Of a stretch of 64,000 nt of DNA, positions 21,451 to 32,280 are shown piece after piece (positions within the stretch are counted from its first letter, which is position 1; every line of letters starts with the position of its first letter). The notes under the pieces were generated by a model that saw only the letters and a program-made list of their open reading frames with translations, had not been told where the DNA came from and made no database searches. The DNA is taken from contig JAOSJT010000001.1 in NCBI GenBank assembly GCA_027493955.1, forward strand, positions 3,707,131 through 3,771,130, written 5' to 3'. Source of the stretch: Bacteroidia bacterium. GTDB taxonomy: Bacteria; Bacteroidota; Ignavibacteria; SZUA-365. The translations under genes and the position numbers were made by a program.

Positions 21451-23583
21451 TTAATTGACACCGAGTTCTTTCAGCAAAAAATCCGCACCACCGAGATACT
21501 TGGCCACAAAAAGCACATAGCGGATATCGGCACCGATGGAGCGGCTGTAATCCTCGCTCCACTGATAGTCGTTGACCGTGGCTTCGAAGGCGCGGTCGAA
21601 ATTCACGCCCACCAGCTCGCCGCGCGCATTCAACACCGGACTGCCCGAATTGCCGCCGGTGGTATCCATATTGTACAGCATGGCCACGGGAACGTCTTTG
21701 AGCAGCTCGTCTTCGAGGGACCTGTCGTAGTTTTTGTTGTTGAACAGTGCGATAAGCTGCGGCGGCAGATCAAAGGGCTCCTCGCCGGTGTATTTGTCGA
21801 TCAGGCCGCGCAGAGTGGTTTGCGGCGAGTGATAGGTCGCATCGGCGGGCGCGTAGCCGCGGATGTAGCCGTAGGTCAGGCGCAGCGTGCTGTTGGCGTC
21901 GGGGATGAAGTCCTTCTGCTGCCAGGCCATTTTTGCGTCGATGTATTCGGCCTCGAGGCGCTTGAGTTCGCCGTCGCGCACGCGGCGGCGCTTGACTATT
22001 TCCTCGTTGATGGCGGCGACGTCGCGGGCAAGCGCGATGAAGGGATCCTTGCTTGCGGCAATGGCGGCCTTATTCAGATCGATGAGTGCGAGTAGCTTCT
22101 GCACGTCGCCCGCTGCGCTGCCGTCGAACGCTTTACGTAGGCGCTCGATGGCTGCGTCCTCGGTCTCGACAGCAGCCGTAGCGAAGGCCGCCGCTGCGGC
22201 GGGCCGCTGGTCGGCGGGGAGGGTGTTGAGTTGAAGGATCAATGTCGCGAGAAACTGGCTTTCGGTGCCTCTGTGAATATCTCCGTAATGCTTTTGTATC
22301 GCGTCGCGCAGCCGGTCGCGTTTTTCGGCGTCGGGCTCGCTTTCGAGTAGTTTCACCACGGACGTGAGCATGGCCATGTACTCGTTGCGGCCGAGCATGG
22401 TCAGGGTCAGCTCCTGTTTGGCGAAGCGCTCGTAGTCGGTGTACACCTGGGCGATCTGCGCAAGCGTGTTTCCGTACTTGCCCTTCAGTGTCTTGTCCGC
22501 GTTCACGAAACGCTGCAATTCCGTTTCCTCTGCAATGCGCTTGTTGACAAGACCGAGGCGGCGCAAGCCCTGAATTTTTCCTTTGTAATTCTTGGTCGCG
22601 TTGGCCAGTCCCTTGATATTGTCCGCGAAACGCAGTTGCAGCGCTCGATCATTGCGTGAAGCGGATTCCATGGTCTCGATCATGTAATCGTAGCGTTTGG
22701 AGAGGAAGGGCAGGATGGTTTTTTCCCACAAGCCGATGTAATGCGAGGTCTTGTGCCGATAGGTGCGGCCGGGATAGCCGAGGATAAACACGAAATCCCC
22801 TTCACTCACACCCTTGGGTGCCACCTTGATGAAACGCTTCGGTTTGAAGGGCACGTTGTCCTTCGAGTAATCGGCGGTTTTTCCGTCCGGGGCCACGTAG
22901 GCGCGCAGGAAAGAAAAATCACCCGTATGCCGCGGCCATACCCAGTTATCAATTTCACCGCCATAGTTGCCGACGCTTTGCGGAGGCACGTAGACCAACC
23001 GCACATCCTTGATGATGCGGTAGGTGAAGAGCACATAGCTCTTGCCCGGAAACATCTCGGAAACCTCGCAGGAAATATTCTCGCGACCGGCCTCTTCCTT
23101 TTTCGCCAACGAGCGCATCTGGCTGATGATGGCGTCGCTGCGTTTGTCCGGTGCCATGTCGGCGGTTACCACGCTCAACACCTCCGCCGATACGTCGCGA
23201 TACGATTCCGTGATGCGGCAGATGTAGCCTTTGGCCGGAAGCTCTTCGGCGCGGGTGCGGGCCGTGAAGCCGTCGCGCAAATAGTCGTTTTCCGGCGTGC
23301 TCGCATCCGCCACACCCGAGAAGGCGATGTGATGGTTCGTAAGAATGAGTCCATCCGCCGACACGAATTCCCCGGTACCACCGCCTACCTGGCAGATGGC
23401 GTCCACTAGGCTGACGCCGTCGGGATTGTAGATTTCCTTGATATCAATTTCGAGCCCTTTGGCTTTGAGATCGAGCCGGGAAATCTCGCTTAGCGGATAC
23501 ATCCCCTCGTCGGCCGTGAGTGTGACGGCGAGCAAAGCGGAAACGGAAAGAATCAGGGCAAGAGAAAAACGTCGCATCATCAT
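21451..23583 (-). CDS. S46 family dipeptidyl peptidase, DPP11-like
   Basis: It has 710 residues with GAGGAG 6 nt before the ATG and a signal peptide MMMRRFSLALILSVSALLA. The serine-protease fold motifs are TNHHIAFSG (catalytic His near 85) and GNSGSPVL (Ser646), matching the S46 family. Eighteen residues after the Ser is an Arg (VNFDRAF). At this place DPP11 has Arg (Asp/Glu at P1) while DPP7 has Gly (hydrophobic P1), as I recall the family, so an acidic-P1 specificity is predicted. It acts in the periplasm, taking dipeptides from oligopeptides, and fits the other peptidases nearby. Confidence 0.93.
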   Translation of the reverse strand: MMMRRFSLALILSVSALLAVTLTADEGMYPLSEISRLDLKAKGLEIDIKEIYNPDGVSLVDAICQVGGGTGEFVSADGLILTNHHIAFSGVADASTPENDYLRDGFTARTRAEELPAKGYICRITESYRDVSAEVLSVVTADMAPDKRSDAIISQMRSLAKKEEAGRENISCEVSEMFPGKSYVLFTYRIIKDVRLVYVPPQSVGNYGGEIDNWVWPRHTGDFSFLRAYVAPDGKTADYSKDNVPFKPKRFIKVAPKGVSEGDFVFILGYPGRTYRHKTSHYIGLWEKTILPFLSKRYDYMIETMESASRNDRALQLRFADNIKGLANATKNYKGKIQGLRRLGLVNKRIAEETELQRFVNADKTLKGKYGNTLAQIAQVYTDYERFAKQELTLTMLGRNEYMAMLTSVVKLLESEPDAEKRDRLRDAIQKHYGDIHRGTESQFLATLILQLNTLPADQRPAAAAAFATAAVETEDAAIERLRKAFDGSAAGDVQKLLALIDLNKAAIAASKDPFIALARDVAAINEEIVKRRRVRDGELKRLEAEYIDAKMAWQQKDFIPDANSTLRLTYGYIRGYAPADATYHSPQTTLRGLIDKYTGEEPFDLPPQLIALFNNKNYDRSLEDELLKDVPVAMLYNMDTTGGNSGSPVLNARGELVGVNFDRAFEATVNDYQWSEDYSRSIGADIRYVLFVAKYLGGADFLLKELGVN

Positions 23584-23838
23584 GTGCTGCTCCTCGGTAC
23601 ATAAACGAAACCTGACGACCCGCAGGTCGTATAGGAAAAGATACGGAAAAGAGCCGTACGGATATATCGGAGTATGCTGTCGATTTACAATTTTTTTCTC
23701 TGATACCCGTTCGCTATATTTTTTTCAAAGCACAAGCATCCCGGCGTAGATACGCACAGAGCAGGAGAGGGCAGCCTCGAACAGACGTGTGATTGTGTCG
23801 CCGGAAGAGCATTACCTTTCACCTGACGTGAACCTGTT

Positions 23839-25644
23839 ATGAGACGCTTCTCCCTGTTTTTCGCAGTCGCGCTGTTTTGCGCGTCCATCCCCTCCATTGC
23901 GCAAAGCGTTACCGAGACCACCGTGCCGATGTCCGATGCGGTGACGCTGGACGCATTCGTCTGCAGACCGGAGTCCCCCGCTCCGTCCGGCGGTTACCCC
24001 GCTGTGCTCTTCGTCCACGGTTTCGGCGGATCGAAAAACGACGTACGCTCGCTGGCGATGAACTATGCCGCCGACGGCTATGTGACCGTCGGGTACAGCG
24101 TGCGGGGACAAGGGCGCTCGGGCGGTGTGTTTGATTTTTTCAATTCGGAGAGACTGCTCGGCGACCTCCGCGCCATGATCGACTACACGGCCACGCAGTC
24201 GCAGGTCAATGCGTCCCGCGTCGCCGTGGTGGGTGGGTCGCAGGGCGGACTGCACGCCTGGTTCGCGGCGGCATACGACATGCCGGTACGCACGGTCGTG
24301 TCCATTATCGCCAACGGTCGCTTCGCCGACAACTGGTTGGAGAACAATGCGCTGAATTTCATGTTTTCCTACGCGGGACAGGCATCAGGCATCAACATGG
24401 ATCCGACGCTCAAGGATCTGCTGAATCGGGCGAGGACTTCGGGAAAATATGACGATGTGCGCTCCTTCCTGACGCAGTACTCCACGGCCGCGCTCGAAAC
24501 AGAAGTGAAAATTCCTGTAGCCATCATGGTGGCGGGACACGACATCTTTTTCAATCAAAATGCGGCCATTCGGCAATTCTCAAATCTGACCGAACCCTCG
24601 CGTTTCATCCTCTATCCGGGTGATCATGATTTGCCCGCGGAGAAGGGACAGAACAATTACGTCATGGATGTGACCAGACGCTGGTTGGCCTGGTGGCTCA
24701 AGGACGATGCCGCGGTTGCGAGCGTGGCCTCTCCCGACAGCGCCGTCGTACATTTTGACGGAGCGACGGGAGAGAGGCGCGTTTTCCGTCTGGCGGATGA
24801 GGGTTTATGGCTGGCGCCGGATGTGTCGCGGCCGGAGGTTGAGGAATTGCGACTGTACTTCAGCAACCGCGGACTGATGACGGACAAACCGGTCAATCAG
24901 GGGTATAGCAGTCTCAACTACGTACCCTTCATGGGATCGCAGCTCGCGGTATTCCGCAGCGAACCCAAAACGCGCGACGTAACCATCGCGCCCTTCAGCG
25001 GTCTCGTGACGATGTACGCCTCCGCCACGGGTGTGTCGTATCAGGTGAATGTGCAGCTCTTCGATCTCGATCCGGCGGGTGAGCGACAAGCGATCGGTCG
25101 CGGCCACATGCAGGTGGACGGCAATACCGGCGGGACGCAGTTGCTGCAATTCGAGCTGACACGCATGCTGCACACACTTCGGGCAGGACATGTTCTTGAA
25201 GCGCAGGTGCACGGCGGCATAGCCCTGATACCTGACCTGTCGATGAATTTCGGCAATATCGTCGTGGCTCCCACAGTGGCGTCGGACATCACGCTCTGGT
25301 GGGGAGGCGACGTAGCTTCCATGCTGCGCCTGTATACGATCGAGGCGGCGCCCGTATCGGTCGGAGCGGATGCTCCGGTCACCGGCTTCGCGCTTTCCGC
25401 GAATTATCCCAATCCCTTCAGCGCGACCACCTACCTTCCCGTGCAGCTTTCTTCCGCGCAACATGTTCGTGTTCGGGTGTACTCCGCGGCCGGCCGCGAG
25501 GTCGCTGTGCTGCACGACGGAATAATGGAGCCGGGTCGCCACGTACTGCGCTTCGACGCGGGCACTCTGCCCTCGGGGATGTATTTCTGCCGACTGGAAA
25601 GTGCTTCGGGGGTGCAGTCGCGGCAGATCATGTTGCTGCGCTGA
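23839..25644 (+). CDS. S15/CocE-like alpha/beta hydrolase with T9SS sorting domain
   Basis: It has 601 residues with a signal peptide ending SIAQ (about 22). The hydrolase domain (35-330) has VLFVHGFGGSKND (oxyanion region), SVRGQGRSGG, the nucleophile elbow VVGGSQGG, an Asp in MVAGHDIFFNQ and a His in PGDHDLPAEKG. This resembles X-Pro dipeptidyl-peptidase (S15)/CocE esterases, and residues 340-500 form the jelly-roll C-domain usual for that family. The end is a T9SS type-A domain (NYPNPFSATTYLP, LPSGMYFCRLES, IMLLR). It should act outside the cell on peptides or acyl esters. Confidence 0.9.
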   Translation: MRRFSLFFAVALFCASIPSIAQSVTETTVPMSDAVTLDAFVCRPESPAPSGGYPAVLFVHGFGGSKNDVRSLAMNYAADGYVTVGYSVRGQGRSGGVFDFFNSERLLGDLRAMIDYTATQSQVNASRVAVVGGSQGGLHAWFAAAYDMPVRTVVSIIANGRFADNWLENNALNFMFSYAGQASGINMDPTLKDLLNRARTSGKYDDVRSFLTQYSTAALETEVKIPVAIMVAGHDIFFNQNAAIRQFSNLTEPSRFILYPGDHDLPAEKGQNNYVMDVTRRWLAWWLKDDAAVASVASPDSAVVHFDGATGERRVFRLADEGLWLAPDVSRPEVEELRLYFSNRGLMTDKPVNQGYSSLNYVPFMGSQLAVFRSEPKTRDVTIAPFSGLVTMYASATGVSYQVNVQLFDLDPAGERQAIGRGHMQVDGNTGGTQLLQFELTRMLHTLRAGHVLEAQVHGGIALIPDLSMNFGNIVVAPTVASDITLWWGGDVASMLRLYTIEAAPVSVGADAPVTGFALSANYPNPFSATTYLPVQLSSAQHVRVRVYSAAGREVAVLHDGIMEPGRHVLRFDAGTLPSGMYFCRLESASGVQSRQIMLLR

Positions 25645-25698
25645 CCAATACGATACGAAGCTGGAATCTGTCGTCGGTGGCTTCGGCTACGCTAAGCT

Positions 25699-25798
25699 AC
25701 CGCCGAAGGGACACTCAGCTACCGCCGAAGGGACACTCAGCCACCGCCGAAGGGACACTCAGACACCGCCGAAGGGAAGCTCAACTACCGTCGAGGGG
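25699..25798. repeat. 22-bp tandem repeat, five units
   Basis: Units beginning ACCGCCGAAGGG start at 25699, 25721, 25743, 25765 and (as ACCGTCGAGGGG) 25787. The unit is about ACCGCCGAAGGGACACTCAG plus CT or similar, with the last units drifting. It lies between the converging genes ending at 25644 and 26003; the rest of that gap is empty. Confidence 0.85.
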
Positions 25799-26002
25799 GC
25801 TTGCGCAGTCTCATGTGGGGGCATCTCACATACCTCTCACATTCACCCATTCCATCAAACGAGCGAAATTTTCCCTGCACCGCGCAGTGATGAAAGAAGT
25901 TTGCACAGTTGTCATAAACGCAAAACAGGAGAGTGTTTGGCTCTCCTGTTCTGAATTTTTCTGTTCCTTCTGTCTATTCTGTGGTCTGTATATTCTGTGG
26001 TT

Positions 26003-27694
26003 CTAGTCCACAAACTGCTTCGCATAATACTTCGCAGTCAGCTTCTCGCCGGTCGCGGCGGTGATCATGTCGTTCCAGAGTTTCGTGCGGCCGGGTTCGA
26101 AGATGTTTTTACGCAGCCAGGCACCGACCTCGGCTTTGCCGGCGAAGGATTCGCGGACGGGATCGGTGGATTTCACGACATTCGTGCAGAGATATGAATG
26201 CAGTTGCGAGGCCAGAAGCTCGCCCATCAGATAGTTGTGGTAGTAGGCGGGATACAGCGCCACGTGAATTTTCGACGCCCAATCGGGAGCATTGCGTCCT
26301 TCTGGCTTGCGTATCATCTGATAGCGCTCCACGAGCTGCCACCACAGCGCATTCAGATCCTGATCGGGATTGTCGTACATCGCCTTCTCGAAGCGGTACA
26401 TCACCTGCGCCCAGCGGCTGAAGACCAACTGTTCGAGGCGCAGGGAGTTTTTCATGTCCAGCGCGGCCTTATCCACCTCCGCTGCGGGCACGCCTGCCAC
26501 GTCCATGAGCCAGCCGGGATTGCTTGCCTGGCGTCCGAAGAGCATGGCGATGGCTTCGGTGGTGAAGGTGTGCGCTGGTTCACGAAGCAGATACGGGAGT
26601 TTCTTGTCGCTGAATTTGTCGTACACCGCATGACCGAATTCATGCAGGTTGGTATTCATCCAGTTGTACGTGGGCTTGATGTTGCACACCACGCGCACGT
26701 CGCCTTCGCGGTCGATGTCCGTGCAGTACGCGTGCTGATACTTGCCTTCCTTTTCGAAGAGATCGCTGTTTTTCACGAGATCCTCGATGGGCAATTGCAA
26801 GCCGGCGAAGTAGCTGTTCGTGAGCGCAACGATGTCTTTGTCCTTATAAAATGCATCCAGGTCTACATCGTAAATGCGCGGGGCCTCCTGGAAAAAGCGA
26901 TTCTGATAATGCCAGGGCATGAGCTTTTCGGGAGCGATGTTGTACCGGGCAGCCAATTCGGCGTCCATGTCGCGCTTGAGTTCTGCGAAGGTGCCGCGGG
27001 TGAGTTCGTCGAGTTCGTCGAAGAGCAGGGCGATCTCTTCGGGATCCTGTTCGTCGAGCTCGAGGCGCATGGAGTGGTAATTGTCGAAGCCCAGCTCGCG
27101 CGCGGCCTCGTTGCGCATTTTCACCAGCGCGATGACGTCGCCCGACACCACGCCGCCGATGGCCTTGCTGGCCGTCCACACTTCTTCGAGCTCTTTGCTG
27201 TCGGTGGAGGTACGCAGAACGGTTTCGATGTCGTTGTCGGAAATCGCCTTGCCTTTCACAGTTGCGCGGAACGTCGAGAACTTCTTCTCCATCTCGTTCT
27301 GCATGCGGATCATGGTTTCGAGGCGCTGCTCGTCTATCTGTTTTTCGAGGAAATCGGAATACAGCACATCGAGCTGGCGTTCGAGCAGCGGCTCGGTGAT
27401 CTGGCCCGATTTCTTCCACTCCTGAAGTCGCGCGAAGGCGTCCTTGTCGGTGAACAGTTTGGTCAGTTCCACTTCCAGATCGGCCGCGCGCGTGTAGTCT
27501 TCGTCCTTGCCGGAAATGGTTGCATTGAAATATGCCAGATGCGCCTCTTTGGCGAGGGGAATGAGTTTCGACTCGAACTCGTCGAGAAAGCTTGTGAATT
27601 CCTTGTTCATGCGGTCCTTTTCAGATGAGCTACAAGCAATGAGAAGCACTGCCGCGATGGCGGTGAGAACAGTGCTGCGCAGGTACGTGAACAT
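26003..27694 (-). CDS. M2/M3-like zinc metallopeptidase lipoprotein
   Basis: It has 563 residues with AGGAG before the ATG. The signal ends in lipobox LLIAC (Cys21), so it is membrane-anchored. The zinc motif is LHEFGHAVYDKF, with the third ligand in HTFTTEAIAMLFGR. The mostly helical build and the HEFGH...TEA spacing match the peptidase M2 (ACE)/M3 clan, closest by eye to bacterial M2-like proteins. It should cleave oligopeptides at the periplasmic face. Codon and strand context fit the neighbouring peptide-degradation genes, but it is its own unit. Confidence 0.9.
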   Translation of the reverse strand: MFTYLRSTVLTAIAAVLLIACSSSEKDRMNKEFTSFLDEFESKLIPLAKEAHLAYFNATISGKDEDYTRAADLEVELTKLFTDKDAFARLQEWKKSGQITEPLLERQLDVLYSDFLEKQIDEQRLETMIRMQNEMEKKFSTFRATVKGKAISDNDIETVLRTSTDSKELEEVWTASKAIGGVVSGDVIALVKMRNEAARELGFDNYHSMRLELDEQDPEEIALLFDELDELTRGTFAELKRDMDAELAARYNIAPEKLMPWHYQNRFFQEAPRIYDVDLDAFYKDKDIVALTNSYFAGLQLPIEDLVKNSDLFEKEGKYQHAYCTDIDREGDVRVVCNIKPTYNWMNTNLHEFGHAVYDKFSDKKLPYLLREPAHTFTTEAIAMLFGRQASNPGWLMDVAGVPAAEVDKAALDMKNSLRLEQLVFSRWAQVMYRFEKAMYDNPDQDLNALWWQLVERYQMIRKPEGRNAPDWASKIHVALYPAYYHNYLMGELLASQLHSYLCTNVVKSTDPVRESFAGKAEVGAWLRKNIFEPGRTKLWNDMITAATGEKLTAKYYAKQFVD

Positions 27695-28044
27695 GATTTC
27701 TCCTGTTTGGGTTCAGGTGGTCTACACACTAAAGTACACAGGAGCGAAACAAGACCATAGACCTTGGAAGCGTTCATGGATGCGGACGCAACCAAAGGAA
27801 AATTGACGAGCGTCGGGTCCGGCCCGATGAGAGAGAGGATCATGCAACACTCGTTCATGGTCTGTGGGACGGTTGGTGCATCGCTTCATATCAAACGGGT
27901 TACCCACCCGCTTTTACGGGTAGCATGCCGGGCGCAGCCAGGCCGGCCTCCCTGGAGGTAAAGCGGATAGCATTGCTTTTCCACACAGGTGGGCGTATGT
28001 TTCATGCTTGGACCTTTCGGAAGAGAAATTCATATAGACAGCGC
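27695..28044. other. Divergent intergenic region before uvrA
   Basis: It holds promoters for the M2/M3 gene (minus) and uvrA (plus). An imperfect hairpin (GGGTTACCC...GGGTAG) lies near 27897-27925. The uvrA frame stays open upstream to 27925, but those residues do not resemble UvrA, so the start is placed at 28045. No LexA-like box was recognised. Confidence 0.4.
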
Positions 28045-30876
28045 ATGACAACCAGGACGCGCAAAACTCCGGCCAGGAAACAGAAAAAGGATACAGCGGC
28101 AGTGACGCTTGATGCGTTGACCGTGCACGGCGCACGTGTCAACAACCTCAAGAACATTTCCCTGGAGTTGCCGCACAACGCGCTGATTGTCATTACCGGC
28201 GTGAGCGGTTCGGGTAAATCGAGTCTCGCGTTCGACACCATTTATGCCGAAGGGCAACGACGCTATGTGGAGAGTCTCTCGGCATATGCGCGCCAGTTCC
28301 TGGAGCGCATGAATAAACCCGATGTGGATTTTATTCAGGGTATCGCCCCGGCCATTGCGATCGAGCAGAAAACGATAGCCCGTAATCCCAGGTCCACCGT
28401 CGGCACCACCACGGAGATTTACGATTACCTGCGCCTGCTCTATGCGCGCATAGGTAAAACGTACTGTCACAACGACGGAGAACAGGTACAGCGCGACTCC
28501 GTCAGAACAGTGCTGGAGTACTGCGACGGACTTGCGGAAGGAAGCAGATTATACGTCCTGTTCCCCATGCATGCGCATGAGGGTCACACTCTTGAAGAAG
28601 AAATTGAAAATCTCCGGAAACAGGGATTTATCCGCATTGTCGTCGGTGGCGAAGTAGTCAATCTCGATGAGGTCGCCGCGATCGGGGCGGAAAAACAGGA
28701 TGTGTTCGTGCTCGTGGACCGCGTCGTATGGCATGGCAGTACGGACGTCTCGCGGCTCACGGATTCCATTGAAACTGCGTTTGTCGAGGGGGATGGCCGG
28801 ATGCGGCTCTACAGACTTGATACCGCAGAGTTCCGCGATTTCACAACGCGCTACGCCTGCTCATTGTGCGACACGCCGTACATGGAGCCGGAACCGCAGC
28901 TCTTCTCGTTCAACAGTCCCGCCGGCGCCTGTCCCACTTGTCAGGGATTTGGCCGGACCACCGGCATCGATCCGAACCTCGTCATTCCCAATACGATGAA
29001 GTCGCTGCGCGATGGCGCTGTGCAGCCCTGGACCACGCCGAAACACAGCAAGCATCAGCGGGACATGCTGAAGGTCGCCACTACGGCAGGGGTACGCGTT
29101 TCCGTGCCGTACCGCGACCTTTCGGACGACGAGCGACAGTTCGTATGGAATGGAAGCAAGGGATTTCTGGGTATCCGTGGCTTTTTCGACATGGTGGAGT
29201 CCAAGAATTACAAAATGCACTATCGCATCCTGATGGCCCGCTACCGCGGCTATACCACCTGCGAAGCATGCGGAGGATCGAGATTACAAAAGGACGCACT
29301 TGCCGTGCGCGTGGCCGGCAAGACCCTCGGCGAATTGACGCATATGCCGGTAGAGCGGCTGAAGGACTTTTTTGAAGGCGCAGACTTCTCACGGTTTGAA
29401 TTGGACATCGCGGATCGTCTGCTGACGGAAATCCGAAAGAGATTGAACATTCTTCACCAAATCGGTCTGGGATACCTCACGCTGGACCGCCTCTCGCATA
29501 CGCTTTCTGGCGGCGAATCACAGCGCATCAATATCGCAACATCTCTCGGCTCTTCACTGACCGGGACGCTGTATGTCCTCGATGAACCAACGATAGGGCT
29601 GCATCCACGGGACAATACGAGACTCATAGCCATCCTGCAGTCGCTCCGCGACGCGGGCAATACCGTCATCGTCGTGGAGCATGATGCGGAGATGATGCAG
29701 GTCGCAGATCGCATCGTGGACATCGGTCCCGCAGCCGGCGAGAACGGAGGGAATATCATCGCGAACGGGACGCCCTCGGAAGTGAAGAAAATCCGGGAGT
29801 CGCTCACGGGTCAGTATCTTTCCGGCAAGCTTCGCATTCCAATCCCGCGGTCGCGCCGCAAGGCGAAGGCGCAAGTGCTCGTGCATGACGCGAGACAAAA
29901 CAACCTGCGGGGCTTCGATGTGGCAATTCCGCTCGGCATATTTACCTGTGTCACCGGAGTGAGTGGTTCGGGGAAGAGTACGCTCGTTCACGATATTCTG
30001 TATGCCGGATTGAAAAAGGAGCTGGAAGGCGCCTTTGAGGATGAGATCGGCAGTTTCTCCGGCTTCACCGGAGCACAGCGTATCGAGCATGTGGAGATGG
30101 TGGATCAGTCGCCCATCGGCCGCACGCCCAGATCCAATCCCGTAACGTATCTCAAAGCATTCGACGGTATTCGGGATCTCTTCGCGTCCACCACGGCGGC
30201 CAAGCTTCGCGGGCATGGACCCGGAGCGTTCTCCTTCAATGTCCCGGGTGGGCGTTGTGACGTTTGCGAAGGTGACGGCGTGATCAAGGTGGAGATGCAA
30301 TTCATGGCCGACCTGTACCTGGAATGCGAGGCCTGCAAAGGTGCACGATATAAGCGTGAAATACTTGACATTCGCTACAACGGTAAAAACATCGTCGATG
30401 TACTCGGGATGACGGTGACCGAGGCCCTCGCCTTTTTCTCCCACGTGCCACGCGTCGCAAACAAGTTACAGGTGCTCGACGATGTCGGCCTCGGCTATAT
30501 GCGCCTGGGCCAGGCCGCGACCACACTATCCGGGGGCGAGGCGCAGCGCCTCAAACTTGCCTTGCATTTGACTCTCAAGAGCGATGGTCACACGCTGTTC
30601 ATTTTCGACGAGCCCACCACGGGCCTGCATATTCATGACATCGGTAAGCTCCTGCGCTGCTTTACCGCTCTTATCGATGCGGGCCACAGCGTTCTGATTA
30701 TCGAGCACAACCTCGATGTCATTAAATGCGCGGACTGGATAATCGATCTCGGTCCGGAGGGGGGCGAACACGGTGGCGCCGTTGTTGCACAGGGCACGCC
30801 GGAGCAGATCGCTAAAATACAGGACAGTCATACCGGACGATTTCTTTCTCACGTACTGCAACAGCGTGGAGGATAA
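28045..30876 (+). CDS. uvrA: Excinuclease ABC subunit A (paralogue 1)
   Basis: It has 943 residues, the damage-recognition ATPase of nucleotide excision repair. The family layout is complete: Walker [20 protein letters not shown], zinc fingers CSLC...CPTC and [14 protein letters not shown] with [12 protein letters not shown], a second Walker [14 protein letters not shown], the zinc module CDVCEGDG...CEACKG, and LSGGEAQR with [12 protein letters not shown]. An extra basic N-terminus ([15 protein letters not shown]) precedes the domain. A second complete uvrA lies at 39521. The [15 protein letters not shown] form is the one seen in many Bacteroidota UvrA. It is followed without a gap by a VOC gene. 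Confidence 0.95.
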   Translation: MTTRTRKTPARKQKKDTAAVTLDALTVHGARVNNLKNISLELPHNALIVITGVSGSGKSSLAFDTIYAEGQRRYVESLSAYARQFLERMNKPDVDFIQGIAPAIAIEQKTIARNPRSTVGTTTEIYDYLRLLYARIGKTYCHNDGEQVQRDSVRTVLEYCDGLAEGSRLYVLFPMHAHEGHTLEEEIENLRKQGFIRIVVGGEVVNLDEVAAIGAEKQDVFVLVDRVVWHGSTDVSRLTDSIETAFVEGDGRMRLYRLDTAEFRDFTTRYACSLCDTPYMEPEPQLFSFNSPAGACPTCQGFGRTTGIDPNLVIPNTMKSLRDGAVQPWTTPKHSKHQRDMLKVATTAGVRVSVPYRDLSDDERQFVWNGSKGFLGIRGFFDMVESKNYKMHYRILMARYRGYTTCEACGGSRLQKDALAVRVAGKTLGELTHMPVERLKDFFEGADFSRFELDIADRLLTEIRKRLNILHQIGLGYLTLDRLSHTLSGGESQRINIATSLGSSLTGTLYVLDEPTIGLHPRDNTRLIAILQSLRDAGNTVIVVEHDAEMMQVADRIVDIGPAAGENGGNIIANGTPSEVKKIRESLTGQYLSGKLRIPIPRSRRKAKAQVLVHDARQNNLRGFDVAIPLGIFTCVTGVSGSGKSTLVHDILYAGLKKELEGAFEDEIGSFSGFTGAQRIEHVEMVDQSPIGRTPRSNPVTYLKAFDGIRDLFASTTAAKLRGHGPGAFSFNVPGGRCDVCEGDGVIKVEMQFMADLYLECEACKGARYKREILDIRYNGKNIVDVLGMTVTEALAFFSHVPRVANKLQVLDDVGLGYMRLGQAATTLSGGEAQRLKLALHLTLKSDGHTLFIFDEPTTGLHIHDIGKLLRCFTALIDAGHSVLIIEHNLDVIKCADWIIDLGPEGGEHGGAVVAQGTPEQIAKIQDSHTGRFLSHVLQQRGG

Positions 30877-31242
30877 ATGAATACGATAAATTGGTTTGAA
30901 ATTCCCGTCATGGGTTTCCGGCGCGCCAGGGAATTCTATGAAGGGGTGCTGGGCATTACGATTACAGAGCAGCGTATCGGAGGTGCCGTGATGGGCTTTC
31001 TCGGTGATCCCGCCGAGGGCGTGACCGGAGCCATCGTCAAGCACGAGTGGTATCAGCCTTCCGAAAACGGTGTGTTGATTTACCTGAACGCCGGAGACGA
31101 TCTTTCGCCAGCCTTGACACGCGCGGAAGCTCTCGGCGCGACCGTTCTTGTACCAAAAACCCGAATTTCGGATACGGCCGGTTATATGGCGGTATTCCGC
31201 GATCCGGAGGGCAACCGCATTGCGCTGCGCTCACCTCATTGA
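30877..31242 (+). CDS. VOC (glyoxalase/bleomycin-resistance-like) family protein
   Basis: It has 121 residues; the ATG follows the uvrA stop directly, and GGAGG inside the uvrA end serves it, so the two are co-translated. The single VOC domain starts INWFEIPVMGFRRAREFYEGVLG and ends YMAVFRDPEGNRIALRS, where the metal-ligand Glu position is present. The family includes lyases, dioxygenases and binding proteins; this short DUF-like type is most often annotated as a glyoxalase-like protein with unknown substrate. Confidence 0.9.
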   Translation: MNTINWFEIPVMGFRRAREFYEGVLGITITEQRIGGAVMGFLGDPAEGVTGAIVKHEWYQPSENGVLIYLNAGDDLSPALTRAEALGATVLVPKTRISDTAGYMAVFRDPEGNRIALRSPH

Positions 31243-31371
31243 AAGGCCCCACCGTGCCGTCACATCACTTCGTTCCCGAACCGCGCCATGGGCAGATTCT
31301 GAATATCCATTCTTGTGTGGCGGACGATCTGTTCCGCCTCCGGCACGGCTCAACTTTTAACGCATCGCGCC

Positions 31372-32262
31372 GTGCCGTTTCAGGGTGAACTCGCCGCCTT
31401 ATTGACCGCGTTTCTCTGGTCGGGAACCTCGATTGTGTTCACCGAGGCGACGACGCGTGTCGGCTCCATCATGGTCAACATCACCCGCATGGTGATCGCG
31501 TTGTTGTTGCTCGGAGTTTCGATACCGTTGTTGGGGCTCGACTTTTCGTTGAGCGCCACACAGATGTCCAATCTGGTCATCAGTGGCGTGCTCGGGCTGG
31601 TGCTCGGAGACACCTTCCTTTTCAGGGCGTTCAAGGACATCGGTGCGCGCGTCAGCATGCTTCTCATGGCGCTGGTGCCGGGAATGACCGCTTTGCTCGC
31701 CTGGATATTTCTGGGGGAAGCATTATCGTTGCAAAGTATCGCCGGCATGCTCGTGACAATGGCGGGAATAGCTGTTGTCATACTCGAACGTCCGGCAGTC
31801 GGGGGGCAGGTCCGAGCGATAAATCTTCGGGGAATCGTTCTGGGGGTTCTCGCTGCGTTGGGGCAGGCGTCAGGATTGATCTTCGCAAAATTCGCGCTGA
31901 ATGAAGCGCCGATTCACGGTATGGTGGCAACAGCTGTCCGCATCGGTGCTTCCGTCGCCATATTTTTACCGCTGGCTGTTCTTCTCAAGTGGTATGGCAA
32001 TCCCTTCCGCGTTTATGCGCGGGACAGGAAAGCCCTGGCTTTCACCAGCATCGGCGCGGTGATAGGGCCGTATCTGGGGATCACCTTCAGTCTTGTTGCG
32101 ATTGCGAATACGGAGGTCGCAGTCGCCACCACCATCATGTCCCTGCCGCCGATTCTCATGCTGCCTTTGGTGCGTACTGTCTATAAGGAACGTCTGACGG
32201 CACGCGCAATCGGTGGCGCCGTACTCGCGGTGGCCGGGGTTGCTCTACTGTTTCTGCGCTGA
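31372..32262 (+). CDS. EamA/DMT-family transporter
   Basis: There are about 10 hydrophobic helices in two EamA halves (LAALLTAFLWSGTSIVF.. and LRGIVLGVLAALGQASGLIFAKF..). The start is placed at GTG (MPFQGELAALL); the open frame extends to an ATG at 31315, adding 19 residues without transporter character. DMT proteins export amino acids, nucleosides or other metabolites; the substrate is not predictable. The following TauE-like gene starts 18 nt after the stop, so they may share a transcript. Confidence 0.88.
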   Translation: MPFQGELAALLTAFLWSGTSIVFTEATTRVGSIMVNITRMVIALLLLGVSIPLLGLDFSLSATQMSNLVISGVLGLVLGDTFLFRAFKDIGARVSMLLMALVPGMTALLAWIFLGEALSLQSIAGMLVTMAGIAVVILERPAVGGQVRAINLRGIVLGVLAALGQASGLIFAKFALNEAPIHGMVATAVRIGASVAIFLPLAVLLKWYGNPFRVYARDRKALAFTSIGAVIGPYLGITFSLVAIANTEVAVATTIMSLPPILMLPLVRTVYKERLTARAIGGAVLAVAGVALLFLR

Positions 32263-32280
32263 GCTCAGGGAGGTCCGCTT

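Noticed and set aside
26198-27628. 476-codon plus-strand frame opposite the M2/M3 peptidase
   Set aside because: It is antisense to a gene with an intact HEFGH zinc motif and lipobox.
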